DNA of 64,000 nucleotides from CAVORB01 sp963698495 (GCA_963698495.1 CAVORB010000031.1:58316-122315), one strand, 5' to 3'. Shown: positions 17,971 to 27,030, counted from the stretch's first letter. Notes: generated by a model from the letters alone, not told the origin. Numbers and translations: made by a program.

Positions 17971-18032
17971 GGCTCTCTCGTTTCGTGCTCTCGGGTGTTG
18001 GACGAGTGTATAAGTTCATCTAACTGCGAGGA

Positions 18033-18048
18033 CGCAAGAACCTCGCCA
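18033..18048 (-). promoter_or_regulatory. Sigma-54 promoter of the CHAD gene
   Basis: The minus strand reads TGGCGAGGTTCTTGCG, with exact GG-N10-GC spacing and TGGC and TTGC intact. The predicted start is about 18022, 50 bases before the ATG. Confidence 0.65.
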
Positions 18049-18282
18049 GGATGAATCCACCGAGTTCCGTCTCATGACCACCGGATCAGATAAGGCATCC
18101 GCAACTGACAAAGGGAACGCGGAGACCTTCAGCACCTCAATAACCGCAAAACCGCCTTGGCCGGGAGGGGCCAATGGCGATCGACCCGGCTCTGCCTGAG
18201 GCCTATCGCAGAGACGGCACGAATGTTGAGTGATGCAGAAACGGGCGCGCTCAAGCGCCGGCGACGACAGAAGGGGACACGA

Positions 18283-19158
18283 ATGGTTACGCAACAACCG
18301 ACAACGACCGCATCCGGTTCAAGCCGCTCGCTGCTCGCACTCTATCCGGAGCCCGAGCGGACCGCTCTGGAGGGGCTCTATCTCAGTCATGATCTTCGCA
18401 GGTGTCGTCGCGGCTCCGATCCGTTCGTGTACTCGAATTTTATCGCCAGCCTGGACGGGCGCATCGCCGTGGCGGACCCGCAGGGCGGTGAACCGGAAAT
18501 CCCTTCAGAGACTGCGAACCCCCGCGACTGGCGGCTCCTGCTCGAGCTTGCGGCACCGGCGGACGCCTTGATCGTCAGCGGCCGGTATGTCCGTCAGTTG
18601 GCAGAGGGCTCCGCGCAAGCCCTGCCGCCGCTGCAAGGCGACGTGGCGCCGGACATCCTCGCTTTCCGCGAGGCGCTGGGCCTGGCGGCCCAACCGGTTC
18701 TGGTCGTGATCAGCAATAGTCTGGAGGTGCCGGTGGAGGCCCTGCTACGCGATGGGCCACGGCCAGTCATCGTGGCGACCAGCGACGCCGCGGGCGCGCC
18801 GCCACGGCAACTTGACGGCGAGCATGTCGACCTGATCCGTGTCGGCGGCGAGCGCGTCGAAGGTGCGCGGCTCGTCGCCGCGCTGGCGGAACGCGACCTG
18901 AAGTTGATCTACTCGATTGCCGGGCCCGCGGTGCTTCACATGTTGCTCGCGGCGCGCGTCCTGCGCCGACTCTACCTGACCACGGTGCTGCGCGTGATTG
19001 GCGGCGACGACTACGCGACCATGACGCGCGGCGCACGGCTCGCGCCGCCGTACGATTTCCGGCTCGCCGCGCTATACCTGGACCCGGCGGGGGGACCGGG
19101 CGGGATCGAGCAACTGCTGCAGGTCTTCGAGCAAAGTGGAGACGAGCCGCAGGAGTGA
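18283..19158 (+). CDS. RibD C-terminal-like (pyrimidine/dihydrofolate reductase fold) protein
   Basis: 291 residues from the ATG at 18283 with AAGGGG upstream; the frame opens earlier but without a better start. 'SDPFVYSNFIASLDGRIAV' is the substrate/NADPH-binding start of the RibD_C fold. 'PADALIVSGRYVRQLAEGSAQ' and 'LKLIYSIAGPAVLHMLLAA' are the later NADPH-contact blocks. It is a stand-alone reductase, without a deaminase domain and not next to rib genes, so the substrate is unknown. CGGCACGAATGTTGAG at 18215-18230 is a near sigma-54 match with GA instead of GC at -12. Confidence 0.8.
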   Translation: MVTQQPTTTASGSSRSLLALYPEPERTALEGLYLSHDLRRCRRGSDPFVYSNFIASLDGRIAVADPQGGEPEIPSETANPRDWRLLLELAAPADALIVSGRYVRQLAEGSAQALPPLQGDVAPDILAFREALGLAAQPVLVVISNSLEVPVEALLRDGPRPVIVATSDAAGAPPRQLDGEHVDLIRVGGERVEGARLVAALAERDLKLIYSIAGPAVLHMLLAARVLRRLYLTTVLRVIGGDDYATMTRGARLAPPYDFRLAALYLDPAGGPGGIEQLLQVFEQSGDEPQE

Positions 19159-19203
19159 ACGCGTCAACGCAAGAGCAGACGGAGTTGGGGCTCCTCGAGC
19201 CGC

Positions 19204-20034
19204 ATGGATTCGACGCTGTCGCGGGGCGCGTGGACTCCAGGGCTGGGTCCGCCGCCCCCGGTTACCGATCGCTTGACACTGGTGTCCTACAATCTGTGGT
19301 TCGGGGAGTATCGGTGGGAGGAGCGCCTCGCCGCCCTGCTCGAGGTGGTGCGGGATTGCCGCCCGGATGTGATCGGGTTTCAGGAGGTGACCCCGCGATG
19401 TTTGGAACGCATACTCGCCGAGGATTGGGTGCGCCGCCGGTACCAGATCTCCGACGTGGACGGCAGCACCTTGGAGCCGCATGGCGTGCTGTTGCTGTCG
19501 CGTCTGCCCATGCGCGGTCTGGCGCTCTGCCACCTGCCGAGCCAGAAGGACCGCAAGCTCTTGTTGGGTGAGCTGGAAACGACGGACGGGTGCTTCTGCG
19601 CGGGCACGGTGCATCTGGAGAGCTCCCCGCCCAACATCCCGCTTCGCCTGGAGCAGCTTGACCGGGCCCTGCCTTGGCTGTCCGAGACGAATGACGGCGT
19701 ATTGATGGGGGATTTCAACTTCGATCCGCGGGACACGGCGGAGCAGTCTCTCGTCGAGCCGCGTTACATGGACTTGTGGTCGGAGCTGCACGGCGATGAG
19801 CCCGGGTACACGGTAGACAGCATGCGCAACCGCATGCGGCTTCAGCACAAGGGGCAGCATAAGCGCGCGCGCTTCGACCGGATCCTGTTGCGATCCCGCG
19901 GGGGCCGATGGGCTCCGCAAGCGATCCGCATCATCGGCACCCGGCCGGTCTCCCCGGAGCGACCGGATCTCTACCCCTCGGACCACTTCGGGCTGGCCGC
20001 GGTCATCGTCCAGCGTCGCCTCGCGCCCGGATGA
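19204..20034 (+). CDS. Endonuclease/exonuclease/phosphatase family protein (TDP2-like)
   Basis: 276 residues. The EEP fold blocks are 'LTLVSYNLWFGEYRWEERLA', 'RPDVIGFQEVTPRCLERIL' with the metal-binding Glu, 'GVLMGDFNFDP' with the Asp/Asn pair, and 'DLYPSDHFGLAAVI' with the C-terminal Asp-His. The spacing resembles tyrosyl-DNA phosphodiesterase-2-like proteins, so a DNA or nucleotide phosphodiester substrate is likely. It begins 46 bases after the RibD-like gene and overlaps the converging permease gene by 32 bases at its 3' end. Confidence 0.88.
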   Translation: MDSTLSRGAWTPGLGPPPPVTDRLTLVSYNLWFGEYRWEERLAALLEVVRDCRPDVIGFQEVTPRCLERILAEDWVRRRYQISDVDGSTLEPHGVLLLSRLPMRGLALCHLPSQKDRKLLLGELETTDGCFCAGTVHLESSPPNIPLRLEQLDRALPWLSETNDGVLMGDFNFDPRDTAEQSLVEPRYMDLWSELHGDEPGYTVDSMRNRMRLQHKGQHKRARFDRILLRSRGGRWAPQAIRIIGTRPVSPERPDLYPSDHFGLAAVIVQRRLAPG

Positions 20035-21321
20035 AGTAGCGCTCGCCGGCGAAAATCACGATCAGTCCCAGCAAGGAGGCCCAGATCACCAGCATGTCGG
20101 TCTGCGCCTTCACCACCAGCAAGGCCGCCAGCACGATCAGGTCCAGCACGATCGCCGAGACCAGCACCCAGGCCTTGGCGTCGATTTCCCGGCGCAGATG
20201 CCGCAACACGCCCCAGTGAATCAGAATGTCCATGATGATGTAGAAGATTGCGCCCAGGGATGCGATGCGGCTGAGATCGAAAAAGACCGTCAACGCCATG
20301 GCGAGAATGACCGTGTACACGAGGGTGTGGCGTTGAATGCTCCCCGGCATGCCGAGATGGCTGTGGGGCACCAGCTGCATCTCGGTCAGCATGGCGAGCA
20401 TGCGCGAGACGGCGAATACGCTGGCGATCACTCCCGACACGGTGGCGACGATGGCGAAGATGACGGTGAACCAGAGCCCGTAGTCCCCGAAGGCCGGGCG
20501 GGCCGCCTCGGCGAGCGCGTAGTCGCGCGCCGCGACGATCTCGTCGATGGTCAGGGTGCCGCCGATCGCGAGCGTCGCCAGCAGGTACAGGGCGAGGCAA
20601 AGCGAGACCGATATGACGATGGCCCGCCCGACGTTGCGGTGGGGGTCGCGGATCTCCTCGCCGCTGTTGGTGATGGTCGTGAAGCCCTTGTAGGCCAGGA
20701 TCGCCAGCGCCGTTCCGGCGAGAAACCCGCCGGCCGTCGTCTCCCGCGGAGAGACCGATACGCTCTCGAACGACAGGCCCGATACCCAGAGCCCGGCCAG
20801 CGCGAAGACGGCGATGCCGCCGATCTTGATGAAGGCGGTGACGAGGGACAACGACTGGATGAAGCGGTTGCCGAGCACGTTGACGAGGAAGGCGAAGCTC
20901 AGCAGTCCCACGCCCAGGGCCGGCACCAGCCAGGTGTCTGGCCCGATATCGAACAGCTGCAGGCTGTAGGTGCCGAAGGTTCGGGCGACCAGGCTCTCGT
21001 TGATGACCATGGAAAAATACATCAGCAGGCCGCAGCGCCCGTCACCATGGTCTCGCCATAGGCCTTCTTCAGGAACATCGCGATGCCGCCCGCCGATGGA
21101 TAGGCGTTCGACATCTTGACGTAGGAATAAGCGCTGAAGCCGGCCACCGCCGCGGCGGCCAGAAACGCCAGAGGAAACCACTCCCGCGCCAGCTCGGCGA
21201 CCTGTCCGGTCAGGGCGAAGATCCCGGCGCCGATCATCACGCCCGTACCCATGGCCACGGCGCCGAGAAGCGAGAGGCTGTTCTTTTCGTATTGCGGTGA
21301 TCTGTCTCTGGATCGGGGCAT
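20003..21321 (-). pseudogene. APC-family amino acid permease, one frameshift
   Basis: Residues from the ATG at 21321 (GGGAGAACG before it) read 'LLGAVAMGTGVMIGAGIFALTG', the APC helix-1 signature. They continue to 'YGETMVTGA', where the frame shifts by one base near 21030. The remaining 340 residues ('YFSMVINESLVARTFG', 'FIKIGGIAVFALAGLWV', 'LAILAYKGFTTITNSGEEI') complete a normal 12-helix transporter. A single indel separates it from being intact, so a sequencing error is as likely as a real null. A sigma-54 promoter lies upstream. Confidence 0.8.
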
Positions 21322-21396
21322 CGTTCTCCCGTTGACCTCGACCACGGGATCCGTTCGGTCGCTAACCTTGCGGTAGTTCCCTTGCGCTTTAGCCGA

Positions 21397-21412
21397 CGCA
21401 AGCGGCGTACCA
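21397..21412 (-). promoter_or_regulatory. Sigma-54 promoter of the APC permease
   Basis: The minus strand reads TGGTACGCCGCTTGCG, with exact spacing and mismatches only at one -24 base and the last base. The predicted start is about 21386, 65 bases before the ATG. It shares CCGCTTGCG with the promoter at 26548-26563. Confidence 0.75.
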
Positions 21413-21762
21413 GGCGATGGTGACCAGGGCCTCTCGGTTTCGGTGGTCCGCGGGTGCAAACGAAAACGCGCGCGACAGCGGATGATCAGCCCGCGTCGAA
21501 CCCGCCTTGCTTTGATATCCGGATCGAACGGCAGCCACGAGGCCGGGGCCTGGTGGAAATCCACCACGGCAGGTGCATCTCCACCAGGCCGCGGTCCGTG
21601 GTCGCGTCCTTATCCAGATCTCGCGTCACAACAGCGAGCGAGGGCGGACAACCGAAGGCCATTGTATCTCCGGTGTGGACACGGCCACCGCGGGCGCTCG
21701 GCGACCCGCTTTGGCGCAGAACGGTTCGGGAACCGGATCGAAGAGATCTCCGGTTCCTCGGG

Positions 21763-21778
21763 TGGTACCGGAATTGCG
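21763..21778 (+). promoter_or_regulatory. Sigma-54 promoter upstream of the coiled-coil gene
   Basis: TGGTACCGGAATTGCG has GG-N10-GC spacing and TTGC intact. The predicted start is near 21789, about 107 bases before the ATG at 21896. Confidence 0.65.
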
Positions 21779-21895
21779 TTGTCTGTTGTCGACTGGTCGG
21801 CGACCCGGGTTCAACTCCGGGACAACGGCAGACGACTCACATGAGGCGGTTGGGAAATCGCAGCTCCGCTTCGCGAACCGGTGCAGGAGGATGAC

Positions 21896-22186
21896 ATGCA
21901 ATCCAAACAAGCCTACGAACAGAAAATGCGGGCCAAGATGGACCAGTGGCAGGCCGAGCTGGACAAACTCGGCGCCAAGGCGCGGGAAGCGGATGCCGAC
22001 GCGAGACTCGCCTACGCGCAACAAATCGACGATCTGAAGGCCAAGCAACGGGCGGCCCAGGCCAAGCTCGACGAGCTGCGCGATGCGGGCGCCGAGGCCT
22101 TGGACCAATTGAAGAGCGGTATCGAGAAGGCATTCCAAGACCTCAGAGACGGGTTCACGTCCGCTTCCGACAAGCTGAAGCAGTAG
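21896..22186 (+). CDS. Small coiled-coil protein
   Basis: 96 residues from the ATG at 21896, six bases after AGGAGG. It is almost entirely a heptad-rich helix ('YEQKMRAKMDQWQAELDKLG', 'LKAKQRAAQAKLDELRDAG'), ending 'FTSASDKLKQ'. No signal peptide or membrane segment is present. Similar short 'sll1863-like' coiled-coil stress proteins occur next to stress genes in cyanobacteria and proteobacteria, but the function is unknown. A sigma-54 promoter precedes it, and the FNR-like reductase follows in the same direction. Confidence 0.8.
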   Translation: MQSKQAYEQKMRAKMDQWQAELDKLGAKAREADADARLAYAQQIDDLKAKQRAAQAKLDELRDAGAEALDQLKSGIEKAFQDLRDGFTSASDKLKQ

Positions 22187-22360
22187 GCGGTTGTCCGGCG
22201 TCTTCGTGCTGCGCCGCCGCATCGCGGTTCCCGGCAGCACAGGGCGAAGATCCATGCCCCTGCGCTCGGGCCGCGTCCGCCGAGCTTGGATGCTTTGTGA
22301 TCCCCGAGCCCGTTGACACCGACGCCGCCGCTATCGAAAGACCGGATACTGGAGGTTTTC

Positions 22361-23026
22361 ATGGATCATCAAGTCACGCTTCTCATGTCCGAGTTCGTCA
22401 CCCGCGACGTCAAACGCTTCATCCTGACCCGGCCCGAGGGCTTCGTGTTCGAGCCGGGTCAGGGGGTGGAGCTGGCCATCGACCATCCCGACTGGAAGGA
22501 CGAGGCGCGGCCCTTCACCCCGACCTCCCTGGAGGATGACCAGGTTCTGGAATTCACTATCAAGGGATATCCGGAGCACGCGGGGGTGACCAAGGCCCTG
22601 CATGACCTGCGGCCCGGCGCGCGGCTGCTCATGTCGGAGCCCTTTGGCACCATTCGTTACCAGGGCAAGGGGACCTTCATCGCCGGCGGCGCGGGCGTTA
22701 CGCCCTTCATCGCCATTCTGCGGCGGCTCGCCCGCGACGCCAGCCTGGATGGCCACGGCCTGTTGTTTTCCAACAAGACCCCGGCGGACGTGATCTGCGA
22801 GAAGGAGTTTCGCTACCTGCTGGGCCCCAGGTGCGTTCTCACCTGCACGGAGGAAACCGCCCCGGGATACGACGGGCGTCTGATCGACCGGGATTTCCTG
22901 GCGGAGCGGATCGACGACTTCGGCCAGCACTTCTACGTCTGCGGGCCGCCGAAGTTCAACGACGCGGTCAACCAGGCCCTGAAAGATCTCGGTGCGGAAC
23001 CCGATCTGCTCGTGTTCGAGCAATAG
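22361..23026 (+). CDS. FAD-dependent ferredoxin/flavodoxin-NADP reductase-like oxidoreductase
   Basis: 221 residues from the ATG at 22361 with GGAGG upstream. 'GFVFEPGQGVELAIDHPDW' and 'RPFTPTS' form the FAD-binding RxYS-type motif region. 'FIAGGAGVTPFIAILRRLA' is the NAD(P) pyrophosphate loop, and 'FYVCGPPKFNDAVNQALKDLG' is the C-terminal nucleotide-binding block. No 2Fe-2S domain is fused. It is a flavin reductase that hands electrons to an unknown soluble partner. It follows the coiled-coil gene by 174 bases and may share its transcript. Confidence 0.88.
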   Translation: MDHQVTLLMSEFVTRDVKRFILTRPEGFVFEPGQGVELAIDHPDWKDEARPFTPTSLEDDQVLEFTIKGYPEHAGVTKALHDLRPGARLLMSEPFGTIRYQGKGTFIAGGAGVTPFIAILRRLARDASLDGHGLLFSNKTPADVICEKEFRYLLGPRCVLTCTEETAPGYDGRLIDRDFLAERIDDFGQHFYVCGPPKFNDAVNQALKDLGAEPDLLVFEQ

Positions 23027-23041
23027 TCTGGTAAGGCAAGC

Positions 23042-23073
23042 GCTGATCTTGGCCGCGATGGCCAATGATCAGC
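23042..23073. repeat. REP-like palindrome, copy B
   Basis: This is the best-formed copy: outer arms GCTGATC / GATCAGC, inner arms TTGGCC / GGCCAA, centre GCGAT, 32 bases in all. It lies 15 bases after the FNR-like stop and before the DsrE-like gene, where it may act as a terminator or transcript boundary. Confidence 0.75.
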
Positions 23074-23112
23074 CTCTTCTGAGCGACCTTATGTGACCAG
23101 AAGGATCAAGCA

Positions 23113-23601
23113 ATGAAGACCGCAGTCCCGCTCCTCATCCTTTGCGCCGCGACAGTGGCTTTTCCTTCGTTCCTCATGGCAGACGACAGGGATGCGCCCT
23201 GGGGCCGAGCGGTCGCCGGCGAAATCTCGTACAAGCCGCAAAAGGTGGTTTACGACGTAGCCGTATCGGGTCGGGCGACGCTGGAGAATGTCCTCGATCG
23301 CATCAGCTACCTGAACAACATCTACCATGCGGATCCGTTCGGGTCTTCCATCGTGGCGGTGCTCCACGGCGACGAGATTCCCATGTTCGCGGTGGAGAAC
23401 CTATCCAGCAATACCGAGCTGATGCGGCGCGCGCAAAGCCTGACCATCGCCGGTCCCATCGAGTTCCGCATGTGCACCGTCGCCGCGCGGGGCCATGGCT
23501 ACCAGCCGCAGGACATCCATGGTTTCGTCAAGATGGTGCCAATGGCCGATGCGGAGATCGTCAGGCTGCAGCGGGAGGAGGGCTATGCCTACATGCGTTG
23601 A
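23113..23601 (+). CDS. Periplasmic DsrE-family protein
   Basis: 162 residues with an N-terminal signal peptide ('AVPLLILCAATVAFPSFLMA', cleaved before 'DDRDAPW'). The mature part shows the DsrE-like fold, 'PQKVVYDVAVSGRATLENVLDRIS', 'SSIVAVLHGDEIPMFAVEN' and 'FRMCTVAARGHGYQPQDIHGFV'. It has one Cys in the position used by sulfurtransferase relatives. Export suggests a role in periplasmic sulfur-compound handling. Its 3' end overlaps the MBL gene by 17 bases. ATG at 23113 is preceded by AGAAGGATCAAGCA. Confidence 0.85.
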   Translation: MKTAVPLLILCAATVAFPSFLMADDRDAPWGRAVAGEISYKPQKVVYDVAVSGRATLENVLDRISYLNNIYHADPFGSSIVAVLHGDEIPMFAVENLSSNTELMRRAQSLTIAGPIEFRMCTVAARGHGYQPQDIHGFVKMVPMADAEIVRLQREEGYAYMR

Positions 23602-24607
23602 GCCGTGGCGGATGGCACTCGTGGCCAGCCTGTTCTGGTGCTGGGCGTCGCCGTCGGCGGCGGAACCGGTGGCGACGCCGTATGGCACGGTCAGCCTGCC
23701 GTTCACCCTGCACAAGATCCCGGACGCCCCGATCTACTATGTCATCGGCCGCTCCGGCGTCCCCGGCGCGGAAAACGAAGGACACACCTCCAACGCCGGC
23801 TTCGTCGTCACCGGGGAGGGCGTGGTCGTGTTCGATGCCCTGGGCACGCCGGCCCTGGGCTACCGCCTGCTCCAGCGCATTCGCGAGGTGACCGATCAAC
23901 CCGTCGAGCGCATCGTGGTCAGCCATTATCATGCCGACCACATCTATGGCCTGCAGGCATTCAAGGAGCACGCGGGCGCGCCGCCGGTGTGGGCGCAACG
24001 GGGCGCCTTGGACTACGTGGGCGGCACGGCGGCGAGCCAGGGCGAAGACGCCCAGCGCCGGCTCGCCCAGCGACGGGAGGCCCTGTTCCCGTGGGTGGAC
24101 GAGGATACCTACATCGTCCCGCCGGACCGGGTGTTCGACGCGAGCCTGTCCTTCGACCTTGGCGGTATCCGGTTCGAGGTCAAGCATCTGGGCCCGGCCC
24201 ATGCGCCCGGCGATTCCGTGATGCTGGTGAAGGATTACGGGGTGCTGTTTAGCGGGGACGTGATCTACGGCGGCCGCATACCTTTTCTCGACAGCCCCCG
24301 CACCGATATCGACCGGTGGCTCGCCGGACTGGAATACATTTCTGGCCTCGGGGACGGGTTGCGCTACATCGTGCCTGGCCACGGCAGCGTCTCGGAGGGT
24401 GCCCAGCAGGCGGTGGCCGCAACCCGGGATTACATACTCCATGTGCGCGAGGCCATGGCCGCGGCGGTCAGCGATTTCGTTCCCTTCGATCAGGCCTACG
24501 AGAGTACCGACTGGTCCGGATACGAAGACCTGCCCGCCTTCGACGCCAGCAATCGCGGAAATGCCTATCGCATCTACCTGGAGGAAGAGGCCCGGTCTTT
24601 CCAATAG
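23585..24607 (+). CDS. Secreted metallo-beta-lactamase-fold hydrolase (SoxH-like)
   Basis: 340 residues with a signal peptide ('MALVASLFWCWASPSAAE'). The zinc motif HxHxDH appears as 'IVVSHYHADHIYGLQAF'. 'LGPAHAPGDSVMLVKDYGVLF' and 'YIVPGHGSVSEG' give the remaining His ligands. It belongs to the periplasmic MBL group that includes SoxH and the quinoprotein-relay hydrolases; the substrate is unknown. The overlap with the DsrE-like gene implies coupled translation and a shared role in periplasmic thiol or sulfur chemistry (inference). Confidence 0.88.
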   Translation: MPTCVEPWRMALVASLFWCWASPSAAEPVATPYGTVSLPFTLHKIPDAPIYYVIGRSGVPGAENEGHTSNAGFVVTGEGVVVFDALGTPALGYRLLQRIREVTDQPVERIVVSHYHADHIYGLQAFKEHAGAPPVWAQRGALDYVGGTAASQGEDAQRRLAQRREALFPWVDEDTYIVPPDRVFDASLSFDLGGIRFEVKHLGPAHAPGDSVMLVKDYGVLFSGDVIYGGRIPFLDSPRTDIDRWLAGLEYISGLGDGLRYIVPGHGSVSEGAQQAVAATRDYILHVREAMAAAVSDFVPFDQAYESTDWSGYEDLPAFDASNRGNAYRIYLEEEARSFQ

Positions 24608-24758
24608 GGGGTCTCGATGCCCTCCGGGGCCGAGTGCAGGGACGCCGGTTTCGATGACCCGCCGCAGATGCAAGTCAACCAGGCGGAGCGCGAGTCGAAA
24701 CCGCATGCTCCACGGATCCGGCCGCGGCTGGATTCAACCCGCTCCGCGGCCGAGCGGA

Positions 24759-26303
24759 TCACCCGAGATCCGGCGCGAACGCGAGGAACTGAATCAAGGC
24801 GCTGCCCAACCCTACGGCCGAGATCAGCGCGAACGGCAGGATCAGCATCCGGAACAGGCCCCGGTCGGCGAGCATCAGCACCAGGCCCAGCTTCATCAGC
24901 GTATTGGAGATGGCCCCGAGCACCAGGTTGAAGCTCGCCCAGCGCAACGAGATCCAGTCGGAGCGCTGTGCGTCGCTGAGCGAAAACGCGATGGCATCCG
25001 CATCCGTGAGCCCGCTGACGATTGCGACCACCGGCAGCCAGGCCTCACCGAGGTAGTGGGTCGCTGTCCGCGTCAGCATGAGGATGGCCGCGAACACCAA
25101 TCCGAAGTTGACCGCGGCCGTGAGGCTGAACGGATTGTCGAACTCGACCGGTTTGGATTCCTCGCGCGAGCGCCTGGATCGGGAGAAGATCAACAAGGCG
25201 ATGCCGAAACCGGTGGCGCCTGCAAGCGTCAAAGGTATCGCCACACTGCCCGCGAGTTGGGAGTTGACGACATACATCTCCAGCAGCAGCCGCGGAAACA
25301 TCATCGCCGACGCGAGCAGGATGGCGATGCTGACGCTGCGGTTGAGCTCCGGGCGCTCCAGGCTGCGCCGGGAGAAGCTCAGGGTGGTGACGGTGCTGGA
25401 AACGAGGCCGCCCACCAGCCCGGTCAGGCCCACGCCGACGCCGCTGCCCATCAACTTGATCAGGATGTAGCCGACGAAACTGATCAGGGATACCAGAATA
25501 ACAATCAGCCATAGGTTGTAGGGCTTGATGGCGGAGAGCATGACATTGACCAGCTCGATCCCGAGCGAGGCGTGAACGCCTGCACCCGTTGGGACCTCCG
25601 TTTGCTCCCCGTCCGGGAGCTCGCCGACGGCGCCCTCTGACGTGGTCCGCAGAATTCGCACGTTTCTCAACGGTTTCCCCGAGTCGGGCACGATGCTGAC
25701 CAGTTCGCCGGTCTCCAGGGTACGGTCCTTCAGCATCCGAATGCTGATCTCTCGACTCGAGACGTCCACGCTATCGACCTTGCCCACCTCGAGCTCCAGG
25801 TAGTTGTCGAGTGAGTCCCGCGGCAGCACCGGCAGCACGATGAAGGTGATGACGAGAAATTTGAGCATGGCCTGGAAGTCCCGGGACTTCACGCGGAACC
25901 GGAGCGACTTGATCTCGCGCTTGAAGGCCAGCAGAGCGAGCGTCACGATGGTCAGCGCAATCGCGACCTCACGGGCGCCGTGCATGACCAATACGCCCAG
26001 GACGAAGGTCAGCATGGCCGCCACCTCCGAGGTAATGCCGGGCCCCTGATCGTCGTCCTTCCAGTAACGGGAAACCACCAGTACGAGCATGGCGAGGAAG
26101 CCGGCGGGAATCAGCCAGGTCAGCTGATACTGCAGGGCCGCAAAGGCGCTCGCCGCACCGGTCAGGGCGAACAGAACGAAGTCCCTGCCGCCCATGCTGG
26201 ACGAGCTCGCCCGGGACATCTCCCGTTCGAGTCCGATTAGAAAGCCGAGCATTCCGGCAATGGCGAATTGCAGGAACAGGTAGAGCAAGGATTGTTGGGT
26301 CAT
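24759..26303 (-). CDS. MgtC/SapB family membrane protein with DUF4010 and an extra soluble domain
   Basis: 514 residues. The N-terminal MgtC domain reads 'GMLGFLIGLEREMSRAS' and the C-terminal DUF4010 part reads 'VSGLTDADAIAFSLSDAQRSD'. Between the MgtC helices and 'IKPYNLWLIVILVSLISFVGYIL' lies an 85-residue non-membrane insert ('LELEVGKVDSVDVSSREISIRM' onward to 'GVHASLGIELV') that the paralogue at 32258-33544 lacks. It is an inner-membrane protein probably linked to Mg2+ or proton homeostasis. A sigma-54 promoter lies about 245 bases upstream. Confidence 0.88.
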   Translation of the reverse strand: MTQQSLLYLFLQFAIAGMLGFLIGLEREMSRASSSSMGGRDFVLFALTGAASAFAALQYQLTWLIPAGFLAMLVLVVSRYWKDDDQGPGITSEVAAMLTFVLGVLVMHGAREVAIALTIVTLALLAFKREIKSLRFRVKSRDFQAMLKFLVITFIVLPVLPRDSLDNYLELEVGKVDSVDVSSREISIRMLKDRTLETGELVSIVPDSGKPLRNVRILRTTSEGAVGELPDGEQTEVPTGAGVHASLGIELVNVMLSAIKPYNLWLIVILVSLISFVGYILIKLMGSGVGVGLTGLVGGLVSSTVTTLSFSRRSLERPELNRSVSIAILLASAMMFPRLLLEMYVVNSQLAGSVAIPLTLAGATGFGIALLIFSRSRRSREESKPVEFDNPFSLTAAVNFGLVFAAILMLTRTATHYLGEAWLPVVAIVSGLTDADAIAFSLSDAQRSDWISLRWASFNLVLGAISNTLMKLGLVLMLADRGLFRMLILPFALISAVGLGSALIQFLAFAPDLG

Positions 26304-26547
26304 GGTCCTCGGCTTTTGGTTTCGAGCTTGAGGGCATCTTCTGTTCGGTTAGGCGATTGGATCGTTCCCTTGAACCTCAAAGCGATCGGCCAAGGCCATT
26401 CCTCGGCTGCTTGCCTTCCCTGACCGATAGGCGGCGCTCCGACGCTCACCAATCGCATTGCAGTAGGTCTTGTTTGTTTCCCCGTCCACTCGGACATGCC
26501 CCTCCGGTCTTTCGGAATCGTCTCGATGATGCCGTAAGGTTGTCGCT

Positions 26548-26563
26548 CGCAAGCGGGGTGCCA
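26548..26563 (-). promoter_or_regulatory. Sigma-54 promoter upstream of the first MgtC/DUF4010 gene
   Basis: The minus strand reads TGGCACCCCGCTTGCG. The full TGGCAC and TTGC boxes have exact spacing. The predicted start is near 26537, leaving a leader of about 234 bases before the ATG at 26303. I see no convincing gene in that leader, though a short frame ending at 26300 overlaps the MgtC start. Confidence 0.75.
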
Positions 26564-26769
26564 GGCGCAAGAACGTGCTCGACATCGGGGACGGACGGGT
26601 TCGGACGCTCTTGTTCCCCTGGCGATGGTCGCCATGCCAACCCATCCGCGGTTGAAATGCACCAGCATCGGTGCAAAGGCCCCCGTGTGCACGAGTCCGA
26701 CAGACGCCGCGATCCGAGTTGAGGCGCTGGTTCAACGCCCGGGTGCAGGTGCAGGCCTGCCTCCGGCGA

Positions 26770-26785
26770 TGGCACGGAGACTGCT
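26770..26785 (+). promoter_or_regulatory. Sigma-54 promoter of the CsbD gene
   Basis: TGGCACGGAGACTGCT has a perfect -24 box including the following G, exact spacing, and one mismatch in TTGCT. The predicted start is near 26796, 46 bases before the GTG of the CsbD gene. It is divergent from the 26548-26563 promoter. Confidence 0.8.
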
Positions 26786-26841
26786 TTGCCGTTAACAGGT
26801 GTTTTCACATAGAGACCGGCATTCGTCGGCAGGAGGCAAGC

Positions 26842-27030
26842 GTGAACTGGGATCAGATCAAGGGTAACTGGGAGCAGGCGAAGGGAGAGGTGAAGACGCG
26901 GTGGGGCAAGCTCACCGACGATGACCTCACCACGATCGCGGGAGAGCGCGACAAGCTAATCGGACGCCTGCAGGAGCTCTACGGGCTTACCAAGGAAGAG
27001 GCGCAGCGTCAGGTCGACGAGCTCACCTGA
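26842..27030 (+). CDS. CsbD family stress protein
   Basis: 62 residues from the GTG at 26842 with AGGAGG five bases upstream. 'MNWDQIKGNWEQAKGEVKTRWG' and 'LTDDDLTTIAGERDKLIGRLQ' are the CsbD/YjbJ signature. Relatives are among the most strongly induced general stress proteins, under sigma-B in Bacillus and RpoS in E. coli. Here the promoter is of the sigma-54 type. The upstream ATG-initiated frame at 26671 is longer but runs through the promoter and is not used. Confidence 0.92.
   Translation: MNWDQIKGNWEQAKGEVKTRWGKLTDDDLTTIAGERDKLIGRLQELYGLTKEEAQRQVDELT

Noticed and set aside
26300..26735. Short minus-strand ORFs between MgtC1 and its promoter
   Set aside because: Two overlapping frames with no recognisable motif; more likely an untranslated leader.
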